DNA from: LMUY01 sp965198565
GTDB taxonomy: Bacteria > Pseudomonadota > Alphaproteobacteria > Acetobacterales > Acetobacteraceae
DNA length: 64,000 nucleotides
Assembly: GCA_965198565.1 (NCBI GenBank)
Contig: OZ240665.1
Location: 1,240,001 to 1,304,000, forward strand
Direction: 5' to 3'
This document shows, in pieces, positions 44,798 to 52,720 of this stretch; positions within the stretch are counted from its first letter, which is position 1, and every line of letters begins with the position of its first letter. Position numbers and translations under genes: made by a program. The notes below the pieces were generated by a model, which saw only the letters and a list, made by a program, of their open reading frames with translations, was not told where the DNA came from and ran no database searches.

Positions 44798-45658
44798 ATG
44801 ACACCGCACATCATCGGCGCCAGCGGGCGATCCGGCCTGGCTTTGTGCCGCGCCCTCGCCGCCGGCGGGCAAGCGTTCATCCCCGTGGTGCGCGACCCGG
44901 CAAAATGGCAGGCGGCCGGGCTGGCGGTCCCCCCGGCCATAGCCGATCTGCGCAACACCGCCTCGATGCTCCGGGCGCTGGATGACGCGACACTGGTGGT
45001 GTCGTGCGCGCATGCCCGCCACAGCGCCGCCATCCTGCGCGCCGCGCCAGGGACCGCCCGCTTCGTCCTGCTCGGCAGCACCCGCAAGTTCACCCGCTGG
45101 CCCGACCCGCATGCCCTGGGCGTGCTGGAGGGGGAGGCCGCGTTCCGGCACTCCGGCCGCTCCGGCGTGATGCTGCACCCCACGATGATCTACGGCGCGC
45201 AAGGCGAGGACAACGTGCAGCGGCTGGCGCGTTTGCTGCGGCGGCTGCCCGTGGTGCCGCTGCCGGGGGGCGGCGCCGGGCTGGTGCGGCCGATCTACCA
45301 GGAGGACGTCACGCGCTGCATCCGGGCCGCAATGGAGCAAGAATGGCGCGGCGCCGAAAGCCTGATCATCGCTGGCGCCGACCGGGTGAGCTACGCCGAC
45401 TTCGTGCGGGCGGTGGCGAAGGCCGCCGGGTTGCGCCGGCCCTGGATCGTGCCGGTCTCGGCAAAACTGCTGCGCCGCGCCGCGAATGCCACCCGCTTCG
45501 TGCCGGGTCTGCCGCGGATCAAGCCGGAGGAGGTGCAGCGCCTGCTGGAAGACAAGTCGTTCGGGATCGATCCGATGCAGCGGCGGCTCGGCCTGGTGCC
45601 GATCGGGCTGGCGGAGGGACTGGCGCGCACGTTCGCAACGCGGGCAGGCGGGAGCTAA
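44798..45658 (+). CDS. NAD(P)-binding atypical SDR (NAD-dependent epimerase/NmrA-like)
   Basis: 286 residues. The nucleotide site is MTPHIIGASGRSGLALCRAL, followed by a short-chain dehydrogenase-like fold without the usual YxxxK (position occupied by the GVMLHPTMIYGAQGEDN loop, as in NDUFA9-like and other atypical SDRs). VRPIYQEDVTRCIRAAME is the typical late strand. May act as an oxidoreductase or a redox sensor; role unknown. Divergent from rplM. Confidence 0.85.
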   Translation: MTPHIIGASGRSGLALCRALAAGGQAFIPVVRDPAKWQAAGLAVPPAIADLRNTASMLRALDDATLVVSCAHARHSAAILRAAPGTARFVLLGSTRKFTRWPDPHALGVLEGEAAFRHSGRSGVMLHPTMIYGAQGEDNVQRLARLLRRLPVVPLPGGGAGLVRPIYQEDVTRCIRAAMEQEWRGAESLIIAGADRVSYADFVRAVAKAAGLRRPWIVPVSAKLLRRAANATRFVPGLPRIKPEEVQRLLEDKSFGIDPMQRRLGLVPIGLAEGLARTFATRAGGS

Positions 45659-45673
45659 CTTAGCGAGGCAGCG

Positions 45674-46339
45674 TCAACGGCTGTTCGCCAGCCGCCCCTC
45701 GTACCACTGCACGAGCCGGGTCATGGGGAACAGCAGCACGAAGTAGATGATCGCCACCGTGGTGTAGACTTCCAGCGGACGATAGGTGTCGCCGGTGATC
45801 AGCTCGCTTTGGTACAGCAAATCCGGCACGGCGATGGTGGACACCAGGGACGTATTCTTCAGTTGCGTGATCGACTGGTTCATGAACGGCGGCACCATGC
45901 GCCGGATGGCCTGGGGCAGGATCACCTTGCGCATCACCGCCCAGGGGCGCAGGCCGATGGCACGGGCGGCGTCCCACTGCCCCTGCTCGATCGAGGCGAT
46001 GCCGCCGCGGAAGATTTCGGCATAGAACGCGGCGGTGTAGCAGGAGAGCACCAAGGTGGCTGCGGCAACGGCGGGAATTTGGATGCCGAGCACCACCGGC
46101 AGCGCGTAGTAGAACCAGACGATCTGCACCAGCAGCGGCGTGCAGCGGAACAGCTCGATGAACGCGACCAGCGGCAGGTTGAGCAGGCGGGACCGGGTCA
46201 GCCGGCCGAGCCCGAGCAAGAGGCCGAGCAGCAAGCCGAGAGCGACCGTGCCGAAGGTATAGGCGAGGGTGACCTCCGTGCCGGTAACGAACAGGCGCGT
46301 GTAGCGGGCGAGGAAGGTGAAGTCCCAATGGTAGCCCAT
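45674..46339 (-). CDS. Amino-acid ABC transporter permease (HisM/GlnP family)
   Basis: 221 residues, five membrane segments. TEVTLAYTFGTVALGLLLG at the start and FIELFRCTPLLVQIVWFYYA mark the polar amino-acid family; the EAA loop is ARAIGLRPWAVMRKVILPQA. It pairs with the binding protein encoded 168 bases upstream. No ATPase is adjacent; the nearest ATPases are of the LIV type, so this permease probably borrows an ATPase from elsewhere. Confidence 0.93.
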   Translation of the reverse strand: MGYHWDFTFLARYTRLFVTGTEVTLAYTFGTVALGLLLGLLLGLGRLTRSRLLNLPLVAFIELFRCTPLLVQIVWFYYALPVVLGIQIPAVAAATLVLSCYTAAFYAEIFRGGIASIEQGQWDAARAIGLRPWAVMRKVILPQAIRRMVPPFMNQSITQLKNTSLVSTIAVPDLLYQSELITGDTYRPLEVYTTVAIIYFVLLFPMTRLVQWYEGRLANSR

Positions 46340-46373
46340 TTAGCGAGGACGCCCGTCCCACCTTTTCTCAAAA

Positions 46374-46480
46374 GCCCTCTCCCTCTGGGAGAGGGTTGGG
46401 TGAGGGTGAGGGGGCACGATGCCGACGGTCTGGCGCGTGGACCCCTCACCCCGGCCCTCTCCCAGAGGGAGAGGGAGAAA
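46374..46480. repeat. Paired, inverted REP-like palindromes
   Basis: GCCCTCTCCCTCTGGGAGAG... at 46374-46412 and the inverted ACCCCTCACCCCGGCCCTCT... at 46441-46480 with a 28-base spacer, forming a BIME-like unit between permease and binding protein. Confidence 0.85.
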
Positions 46481-46506
46481 ATCAGGGTGGGAGGAGAGCC
46501 CGGTCC

Positions 46507-47346
46507 TCAAAACGCGAGTTCTTTGGGGATGTCCTGGCGCTTGACGCCGTTCAGGGCCAGCCCGTCGAGCAAATCCTCGCGGATCGCCCCAATGCCGCGA
46601 TTGAAGTCGATCCAGGCGTTCATCACCTCGAGAAAGCGGGTATCGGGCTCGCGGCGCACGCCGAAGTTGCTCGGCAAGGCTACGGTGGGGCCGGTCAGCA
46701 AGTAGTACGTGCCCAGCGACGGGTTCTTCGCCAGCGCGGACAGGCCGAGCATGGCCGCCAGAATGATCGCGTCCGCCTTGCCGGACTGGAAGAACAGGAT
46801 CGTCTCGTCCGGCGAGGCGAGCGCGCTGATCTGCGCCTTCGGGCAGTAGCGCCGGGCCGTCACCTCGTGCAGCGAGCCGAGGTCGCAGGCGATGCGAATG
46901 TCCGGCTTGTTCAAGTCGTCCCAAGTCTGCGGCTTGAACCCGGCCTTCGCGATGCAGCCGAACGGATGGATGATGAACGGGTGGGTGAAGCCGATGGCCA
47001 GCGCGCGGGCGGGCGTCGGGTTCAGCGCGAACGCCAGGTCCACCTTGTTGGACTGCAGGTCCAGCACGGAGGTCGCGTAGGTGCTGTCGACGTAATCCAC
47101 TTTGGCATCGAACACCTTCGCAATGTCGAGCGCCATCTCGACGCAAGCGCCCTTCCAGGTGCCGCTGACCAGGTCCTTGATGAAGTAGGGCGCGGCGCCC
47201 GGGAGTGCGGCGATGCGCAGCATCTTGGTGCGCTGGACGCGGTCGAGCGCGCTCTCGGTGCCTTGAGCTTGGGCGCGCGGCGCCATCAGGGCGGCGGGAG
47301 CGACGGCGGCGGCGGCGGCCAGGCCGCGGCGGGTGAAGCGGTTCAT
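46507..47346 (-). CDS. Amino-acid ABC transporter binding protein
   Basis: 279 residues with a twin-arginine-like signal (NRFTRRGLAAAAAVAPAAL, cleavage near RAQAQG). Family-3 fold: RIAALPGAAPYFIKDLVSGT near residue 45, LQSNKVDLAFALNPTPARAL near 98 and FFQSGKADAIILAAMLGL near 190. It collects an amino acid for the permease at 45674. A REP-pair separates the two genes. Confidence 0.93.
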   Translation of the reverse strand: MNRFTRRGLAAAAAVAPAALMAPRAQAQGTESALDRVQRTKMLRIAALPGAAPYFIKDLVSGTWKGACVEMALDIAKVFDAKVDYVDSTYATSVLDLQSNKVDLAFALNPTPARALAIGFTHPFIIHPFGCIAKAGFKPQTWDDLNKPDIRIACDLGSLHEVTARRYCPKAQISALASPDETILFFQSGKADAIILAAMLGLSALAKNPSLGTYYLLTGPTVALPSNFGVRREPDTRFLEVMNAWIDFNRGIGAIREDLLDGLALNGVKRQDIPKELAF

Positions 47347-47358
47347 GATCTCGGTCTC

Positions 47359-48072
47359 CTACAATCCCAAATAGGCCCGGCGCACCCCGCTATCGGCCGC
47401 AATCTCGGCCGCCGGGCCGGACATCACGATGCGGCCAGTCTGAAGCACGTAGGCGCGGTCGGCCAGGGCCAGGGACTCGGCAAGGCGTTGCTCCACCAGC
47501 AAAATCGTCACGCCCAGGTCGCGGATGCGGGCGACGGCGGCCAGGATGTCGTCCACCAGGCGGGGGGCGATGCCCTGGCTCGGCTCGTCGAGCATCAAGA
47601 GGCGCGGCCCCGTCATCAGCGCGCGGCCGATGGCCAGCATCTGCTGTTCGCCGCCGGAGAGCGTCTCGGCGCGCTGCGACAGGCGCTCCTGGAGGCGGGG
47701 AAACAGTGCGAACACGGTCTCGAGCGGAGCGAACCGGTCCGGTTGGCCGCGGCGGGCGTAGGCGCCGAGGCGTAGGTTGTGCTCGACCGAGAGGCGCGGA
47801 AACAGGCGGCGCCCCTCGGGCACGAGGCCGACGCCGAGGCGGGTGATGCGGTGCGGCGCCATGCGGGCGAGGGCGTGGCCGGCGAAGCTGATGGCGCCCT
47901 CGGTGACGACCTGGCCGGCGATGGAGCGCAGCAGCGTGCTCTTGCCGGCCCCGTTCGCGCCCACCACGGCGACGATCTCGCCGGGCGCGACCTCGAGCGA
48001 GATGCCTTGCAGGGCTTTGAGGCCCTTGTAGGCGGCGGAGACATGCTCGAGCCGGAGGATGCTCTCACTCAT
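47359..48072 (-). CDS. livF: Branched-chain amino-acid ABC transporter ATPase LivF
   Basis: 237 residues from ATG at 48072. Walker A VGANGAGKSTLLRSIAG (residue 35), signature LSGGEQQMLAIGRALM, Walker B RLLMLDEPSQGIAP and the LivF C-terminus. Its ribosome site GGGGAG is supplied by the REP palindrome lying directly upstream. Last gene of the minus-strand livKHMGF-like cluster (52079-47359), which imports branched-chain or related amino acids, amides or organic acids. Confidence 0.94.
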   Translation of the reverse strand: MSESILRLEHVSAAYKGLKALQGISLEVAPGEIVAVVGANGAGKSTLLRSIAGQVVTEGAISFAGHALARMAPHRITRLGVGLVPEGRRLFPRLSVEHNLRLGAYARRGQPDRFAPLETVFALFPRLQERLSQRAETLSGGEQQMLAIGRALMTGPRLLMLDEPSQGIAPRLVDDILAAVARIRDLGVTILLVEQRLAESLALADRAYVLQTGRIVMSGPAAEIAADSGVRRAYLGL

Positions 48073-48103
48073 CTCCCTCTCCCCTGGCGGGAGAGGGAGA
48101 AGG
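48073..48103. repeat. REP-like palindrome that supplies the livF ribosome site
   Basis: TCCCTCTCCCCTGGCGGGAG plus AGGGAGAAGG on the plus strand. On the minus strand its left arm reads GGGGAGAGGGAG immediately before the livF ATG. Confidence 0.8.
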
Positions 48104-48120
48104 TATGCTGGGTCCATGCA

Positions 48121-48852
48121 TCACGCCGCATAGCGGTCGCCGAGATAGGCGCGGATCACCGCCGGGTCGCGCACCAGCACGTTGGGCGCGCCCTCGGTCA
48201 GCACGCGGCCGAGGTTCAGCACCACGGCGCGGTCGATCAGCGGGAGCAGGATCTCCATCACGTGCTCCACCATGATCACCGTGATGCCCTGCTCGCGCAC
48301 GTCGCGGATGAGCTGCACGCCGCCTTGCGCCTCGGTGGGGGTGAGCCCGGTCAGCATCTCGTCCAGCAGCAGCAGGCGGGGGCGGGTGGCCAAGGCACGG
48401 GCAATCTCGAGGCGGCGCTTCTCCGGCGGGGTGAGGCCCCAGGCGGGGCGGTCGGCGCGGGCGAGCAGGCCCGTGAAGTCGAGCACGCGCTCGGTTTCGG
48501 CCATGGCGTCGCGGGCGCGGGTGGTGCGGCTGAAGGCGCCGACCATGACGTTCTCACGCACCGTCATGCTATCGAACGAGCGCACCACCTGGAAGGTGCG
48601 GGCAATGCCGGCGCGGGCGCAGGCGAGCGGCCCGGCGCCCGAAATGCGGCGGCCCTCGAGCAGGATTTCGCCGTGGTCGGGCGCCACCTCGCCGGCGATG
48701 GCGTTGAACAGGCTGGTCTTGCCGGCGCCGTTGGGGCCGATCAGGCCGAGGATTTCGCCCGCAGCCACGGTGAAGCTGATATCCACATTGGCCGCCACGC
48801 CGCCGAACGACTTGCTGACGTTGCGCACTTCGAGCAGAGCTGGATCAGGCAT
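48121..48852 (-). CDS. livG: Branched-chain amino-acid ABC transporter ATPase LivG
   Basis: 243 residues. Walker A GLIGPNGAGKTSLFNAIAGE at about 35-53, the LivG-specific segment CARAGIARTFQVVRSFDSMT, signature LTPPEKRRLEIARAL and Walker B RLLLLDEMLTGL. The signature is LTPPE rather than LSGGQ, an often seen variation in LivG proteins of this kind. Overlaps livM by eight bases. Confidence 0.93.
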   Translation of the reverse strand: MPDPALLEVRNVSKSFGGVAANVDISFTVAAGEILGLIGPNGAGKTSLFNAIAGEVAPDHGEILLEGRRISGAGPLACARAGIARTFQVVRSFDSMTVRENVMVGAFSRTTRARDAMAETERVLDFTGLLARADRPAWGLTPPEKRRLEIARALATRPRLLLLDEMLTGLTPTEAQGGVQLIRDVREQGITVIMVEHVMEILLPLIDRAVVLNLGRVLTEGAPNVLVRDPAVIRAYLGDRYAA

Positions 48853-49840
48853 TGGCCGGCACCCGCTTGGCGGCCCGGCTGCGCAGGCCGAACAGGCTGA
48901 CCAGCCCCGCCGGGCGCAGCAGGGCCACGGCCACGATCAGCCCGCCATAGATCATCAGGTCCACCCCGCCGACGCCGCCGAGATAGGACCGGGTCAGTTC
49001 GCTGGTGGGGATCAGCACGGCGGCGCCCACCAGCGGCCCCCACAGCGTGCCGACGCCGCCCAGCACGGCGGGCAGCGCGATCAGGATGGAGAAGGAGGCG
49101 CCCAACACGCTGTCCGGGTCGATATAGCCGACATACTGGGCGTAGATCGCGCCGCCGATGCCGGTGAAGAAGCCGCTGATGGCGGCGGCGGCCATCTTGG
49201 AGGGGAACACGCGCACGGCCAGGCTGCGGGCGGCGACCACGTCGTCGCGCACCGCCCGCCAGGAATAGCCCCAGCGCGAGCCCTCCACCAGCCAGGCGGC
49301 GACCCAGGTGAGCGCGGCAAAGGCGAGCGCCAGGTAATGGAACGGCAGCTTGGTGGTGCGGAACTGGAGCTCCCACCAGTTCTGGCCATGGAACGGCACG
49401 TAGACGCCGGTGGCGGCGCCCACGAAGTCCCAGTTCAGGAACAGCAGGTAGCCGATCTGCGCCACCACGATGGTGGCGATGGCGTAGTAGTGGCCGGAGA
49501 GGCGAAAACACGGCCAGCCCACCAGCAACGAGACGGCGGCGCCGACCGCGCCGGCCACGAACATGCCCACGGTGGGGGGCAGCCCGGTGCGAACGAACAG
49601 CAAGGTCGAGACATAGGCGCCGACGCCGAAATACAGCCCGTGGCCGAGGGAGATCTGGCCGCAATAGCCCCCCAGGATGTTCCAGGCCTGCGACAAACCG
49701 GCATAGAGCAGGGTGAGGATGATGACGTTGCGGGTGTAGGTGTCATGGATGGGCAGCGGCAGCACCGCGAGCACGGCCAGGACGACGACGCCGGTGATGA
49801 GCTCGATGCGGCGACGGCGGGTGATGGGGTTGGTGGTCAC
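48845..49840 (-). CDS. livM: Branched-chain amino-acid ABC transporter permease LivM
   Basis: 331 residues, about nine membrane segments. YAGLSQAWNILGGYCGQISL GHG and GYSWRAVRDDVVAARSLAVR are the LivM landmarks; PAVLGGVGTLWGPLVGAAVL closes the fold. Forms the channel with LivH. The gap of 130 bases to livH is filled by a REP pair. Confidence 0.95.
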   Translation of the reverse strand: MTTNPITRRRRIELITGVVVLAVLAVLPLPIHDTYTRNVIILTLLYAGLSQAWNILGGYCGQISLGHGLYFGVGAYVSTLLFVRTGLPPTVGMFVAGAVGAAVSLLVGWPCFRLSGHYYAIATIVVAQIGYLLFLNWDFVGAATGVYVPFHGQNWWELQFRTTKLPFHYLALAFAALTWVAAWLVEGSRWGYSWRAVRDDVVAARSLAVRVFPSKMAAAAISGFFTGIGGAIYAQYVGYIDPDSVLGASFSILIALPAVLGGVGTLWGPLVGAAVLIPTSELTRSYLGGVGGVDLMIYGGLIVAVALLRPAGLVSLFGLRSRAAKRVPANA

Positions 49841-49864
49841 GGATGGCCGTCCCGCACCATAAAA

Positions 49865-49955
49865 GCCCTCTCCCGCGGGCGGGAGAGGGTTGGGTGAGGG
49901 TGCGAGCCCAAAGTCCCCTCACCCCGACCCTCTCCCGCAAGCGGGAGAGGGAGAA
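49865..49955. repeat. Paired, inverted REP-like palindromes
   Basis: CCCTCTCCCGCGGGCGGGAG... at 49865-49903 and the opposed CCCCTCACCCCGACCCTCTC... at 49915-49955, between livH and livM. Confidence 0.85.
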
Positions 49956-49973
49956 GATTGCCACAAGCGACCC

Positions 49974-50849
49974 TCATAGCGTCCCGAACAACCCGCGGGG
50001 CCGCACCATCAGCACCACCAGGTAGATCGCGAACATGCCCACCTGCTTCAGCGACGGCTCGAACAACTGCGCCGTCACCGCCTCCACCTCGCCGATCACC
50101 ACGCCCGCCAGCAGCGCCCCGGTAATGCTGCCGAAGCCGCCCAGCGCCACCGTCACATACGCGATCAGCGCGAAGTTGGCGCCGACATCGGGGGAGACAT
50201 AGTAGAACGTCGCCAGCATGGTGCCCGCCACGCCCACCGTCGCGGCGCCCAAGCCCCAGCCCAGCGCGAAAATCCGGTCGCGGTCGATGCCGATCAGCGC
50301 CACCGCATCGCGGTCCTCGCGGGTCGCCTCGAGCGCGCGGCCGAACTCGGTGCGGCTGATCGCCAGCAAGCCGGCGAAGGCGGCGAGGCACACCAGGCTC
50401 GCCGCCAATTGCGGCAGTGGCACGTACACGCCCGCCAGGTTCACCGTGCGGTTGGCCAGCCAGGAGGCGCCGATGCTGCGGAAATCACCACCAAACGCGA
50501 ATTGGGCCGCGCCGCGGATGAAGATCGCCAGCCCGAAGGTGACGAAAATCTGCACCATGCCGCGGTTGAACGGCACGCTCAGGGCGCGGGCGATCAGGCC
50601 GCGGTAGATCAGCATGCCCAGGCCGAACATCAGCGCCGCCACCAGCGGCAGTAGCACCAGCGGATCCAGCCCGGTGGCGGCGTTGAGGAAGAACGCCGCA
50701 TACATCGCCAGCATCAGCAGCTCGCCATGGGCGAAGTTCACCACGTCCATCAGGCCGAAGATCAGGCTCAGCCCCGCCGCCACCAGCGCGTAGATCAGGC
50801 CCATCAACAGGCCGCTGAGGGCGACCTGCAGAATGGTGTCCAGCATCAC
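49974..50849 (-). CDS. livH: Branched-chain amino-acid ABC transporter permease LivH
   Basis: 291 residues, eight membrane segments. SGLLMGLIYALVAAGLSLIF at residues 11-30, DVVNFAHGELLMLAMYAAFF and the coupling segment EATREDRDAVALIGIDRDRI identify LivH. Its start directly abuts the binding-protein stop (50849/50850), so the two are co-translated. Confidence 0.95.
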   Translation of the reverse strand: MMLDTILQVALSGLLMGLIYALVAAGLSLIFGLMDVVNFAHGELLMLAMYAAFFLNAATGLDPLVLLPLVAALMFGLGMLIYRGLIARALSVPFNRGMVQIFVTFGLAIFIRGAAQFAFGGDFRSIGASWLANRTVNLAGVYVPLPQLAASLVCLAAFAGLLAISRTEFGRALEATREDRDAVALIGIDRDRIFALGWGLGAATVGVAGTMLATFYYVSPDVGANFALIAYVTVALGGFGSITGALLAGVVIGEVEAVTAQLFEPSLKQVGMFAIYLVVLMVRPRGLFGTL

Positions 50850-52079
50850 TTACTTGCCGACGTTCCAGACCGGCTCCTGCACCGCCACGTCCGCCGGGTA
50901 GATGGTGTGGTAGCTGCCGCCCTCCACTTGCTGGATCACCGGGGTGGCCTCGGTGTTCTGCCCCGTGCTGTCGAACTTGATCCCCTTCCAGGGCATGATG
51001 GTCTGGTTGCCTGGAATGTCTGTGGCGATCAGCGCCTTGCGGATGTCCTCGGGCTTGGTCGAGCCAGCGCGGTCGATCGCGTCGGCCAGCACCTGCAGGC
51101 CCACGATCTGCCGCGCCGTGTTGTCGTTGAGGTCCTTGCCGGCCTTGGCGTGGAACATCGCCTGCACCGCCGGTATGGCCGGGCGGGACTTTACCGCATC
51201 CCCGGCGAAGGAGGAGCGGCTCATCACGCCCTCCGCTAGCTTCCCGGCGGCGGTGAGGAACGCCTGCTCCTGGAAGCCCGCCGCCTGCGCCATGATCACC
51301 GGGTGGTAGCCGATTTCGTTGGTCGAGCGCAGCAGCAGGATCGCGTCCGACGTGTAGGACGAGGGCATCACCACGTCCGCATTGGCCGACTTCAGCCGCT
51401 CCGCCTCGGCCGAGAGCGAGGGCGAGTTGGCGCGGTACTTGATGTCTGCCACCACCTTGATGCCAGCCGCGTCGGCCATCTTCTGCTGCACGGCGGCGCT
51501 GTCGGTGCCGAAGATGCTGTCCTCATGGAACAGCGCCACCGACTTCACCGGATGCCCGGTCTTGGCGCCGATGTCCTTGAAGAAGTCGAACATGGCGGCG
51601 GTGAACATCACGTCCTGCGGGGTGGTGCGGAAGAACCAATGCAGCCCGCGCTGGCTGAGCGTGGGCGAGGAGTTGTCCATCGAGATGTAAGGCACCTGGT
51701 AGCGCTCGGCGACCTGGCTGATGGTGACGGCGGTGGCGCTGGTGTAGCTGCCGATCAGCGCCACCACGTGTTCCTGGGTGATCAGCCGCTCGGCCTCGGA
51801 GCGCGCCGTCTGCGGGTCGTTCTGGTGGTCGGCGAAGATCACCTTGATATGGGCGCCACCCATGTGCGGCAGGCCGCCACCCTTTCCGAGCAGCATCGGG
51901 ATGGCGGCATGGTCGGTGTTGATGATGTCGCTCATGGTGCCGATGGCAGCCTGCGCGTCCGCCCCCACCTGCGAGGCGTTGCCGGAGAGCGGATACAGCG
52001 CGCCGACCAGGATGTCCTCCGCGCGGGCCGACGAAATCCCCACCGCCAGCACGGCGATCACAAGCCAGAAACGCTTCAT
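50850..52079 (-). CDS. Branched-chain amino-acid/amide-type ABC binding protein (LivK-like)
   Basis: 409 residues. Signal peptide MKRFWLVIAVLAVGISSARA, then EDILVGALYPLSGNASQVGA. The type-1 periplasmic fold is seen in IKVIFADHQNDPQTARSEAE, VVALIGSYTSATAVTISQVA and AALFHEDS-like VALFHEDSIFGTDSAAVQQK. It binds the solute for LivHMGF. AAGGA sits nine bases before the ATG at 52079. First gene of the cluster; mobA begins 39 bases upstream on the same strand. Confidence 0.94.
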   Translation of the reverse strand: MKRFWLVIAVLAVGISSARAEDILVGALYPLSGNASQVGADAQAAIGTMSDIINTDHAAIPMLLGKGGGLPHMGGAHIKVIFADHQNDPQTARSEAERLITQEHVVALIGSYTSATAVTISQVAERYQVPYISMDNSSPTLSQRGLHWFFRTTPQDVMFTAAMFDFFKDIGAKTGHPVKSVALFHEDSIFGTDSAAVQQKMADAAGIKVVADIKYRANSPSLSAEAERLKSANADVVMPSSYTSDAILLLRSTNEIGYHPVIMAQAAGFQEQAFLTAAGKLAEGVMSRSSFAGDAVKSRPAIPAVQAMFHAKAGKDLNDNTARQIVGLQVLADAIDRAGSTKPEDIRKALIATDIPGNQTIMPWKGIKFDSTGQNTEATPVIQQVEGGSYHTIYPADVAVQEPVWNVGK

Positions 52080-52117
52080 TCACGAAAATCCTTCAACGAT
52101 GCGCAGCAGCAAGCACG

Positions 52118-52693
52118 TCACGTGCCAGCTTGCACGCGCTCTGTGAGGGCGGCGAGGTCGGCCGGCGTGTTGGCGTTGAGGAACGGATCGCCGGGGAAGG
52201 CGACCGGGCGCATGGCAAGCGTCTGCGCGAAGCCGTGGACGCTGCGGGGGCCGGGCTGGCTGAGCCAGGCGCGCAGGGCGGGAGCGGCGCTGGTGGGCCA
52301 GAGCGCCACGAGGTGGTGCAACCGGCCGGCGCTCTCGGCCACCGCCGGGGCGGGGCTGAGGCTGCGGGCGAGGCCTGCGGGGATCAGCGGGGTGTCGCCG
52401 GGAATGGTGAGCAAGCTGGCGGCGGCGAGCGAGGCGGCCCATTCCAGCCCGGCGAGCACGCCGCCGAGCGGGCCTTGGCCGGGGATTGGGTCAGGCAGTA
52501 CGGGCCAATTTGTGGCGAAACGCGCCGGGTCGCCGTTGGCGCTGATGGCGATGTGGCGGTGGGCGGGGGTGAGGCGGTCGAGGATGCGGTCGAGCATGGC
52601 GCGGCCGGCGACGAGGCGCAGCGGTTTGTCGCCGCCGCCCATGCGGGTGGCCCGGCCGCCAGCGAGGATCAGGGCGGGGGTCTGCTCCGTCAT
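52118..52693 (-). CDS. mobA: Molybdenum cofactor guanylyltransferase
   Basis: 191 residues, the normal MobA size. It joins GMP to molybdopterin for bis-MGD enzymes. The nucleotide loop is ALILAGGRATRMGGGDKPLR at residues 7-26, the metal site LLTIPGDTPLIP at about 93-104, and FLNANTPADLAAL the C-terminal pattern. It is not part of a mob/moa cluster here. The IS4 element and a REP lie just upstream of its start. Confidence 0.93.
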   Translation of the reverse strand: MTEQTPALILAGGRATRMGGGDKPLRLVAGRAMLDRILDRLTPAHRHIAISANGDPARFATNWPVLPDPIPGQGPLGGVLAGLEWAASLAAASLLTIPGDTPLIPAGLARSLSPAPAVAESAGRLHHLVALWPTSAAPALRAWLSQPGPRSVHGFAQTLAMRPVAFPGDPFLNANTPADLAALTERVQAGT

Positions 52694-52711
52694 TCCTTCA
52701 CTTCTCCCTCT

Positions 52712-52720
52712 CCCTCTGGG
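52712..52720. repeat. Left copy of IS4-element target duplication, inside a split REP
   Basis: CCCTCTGGG, repeated at 54126-54134. Together the flanks reconstitute one REP unit (52701-52720 joined to 54135 onward). Confidence 0.8.
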
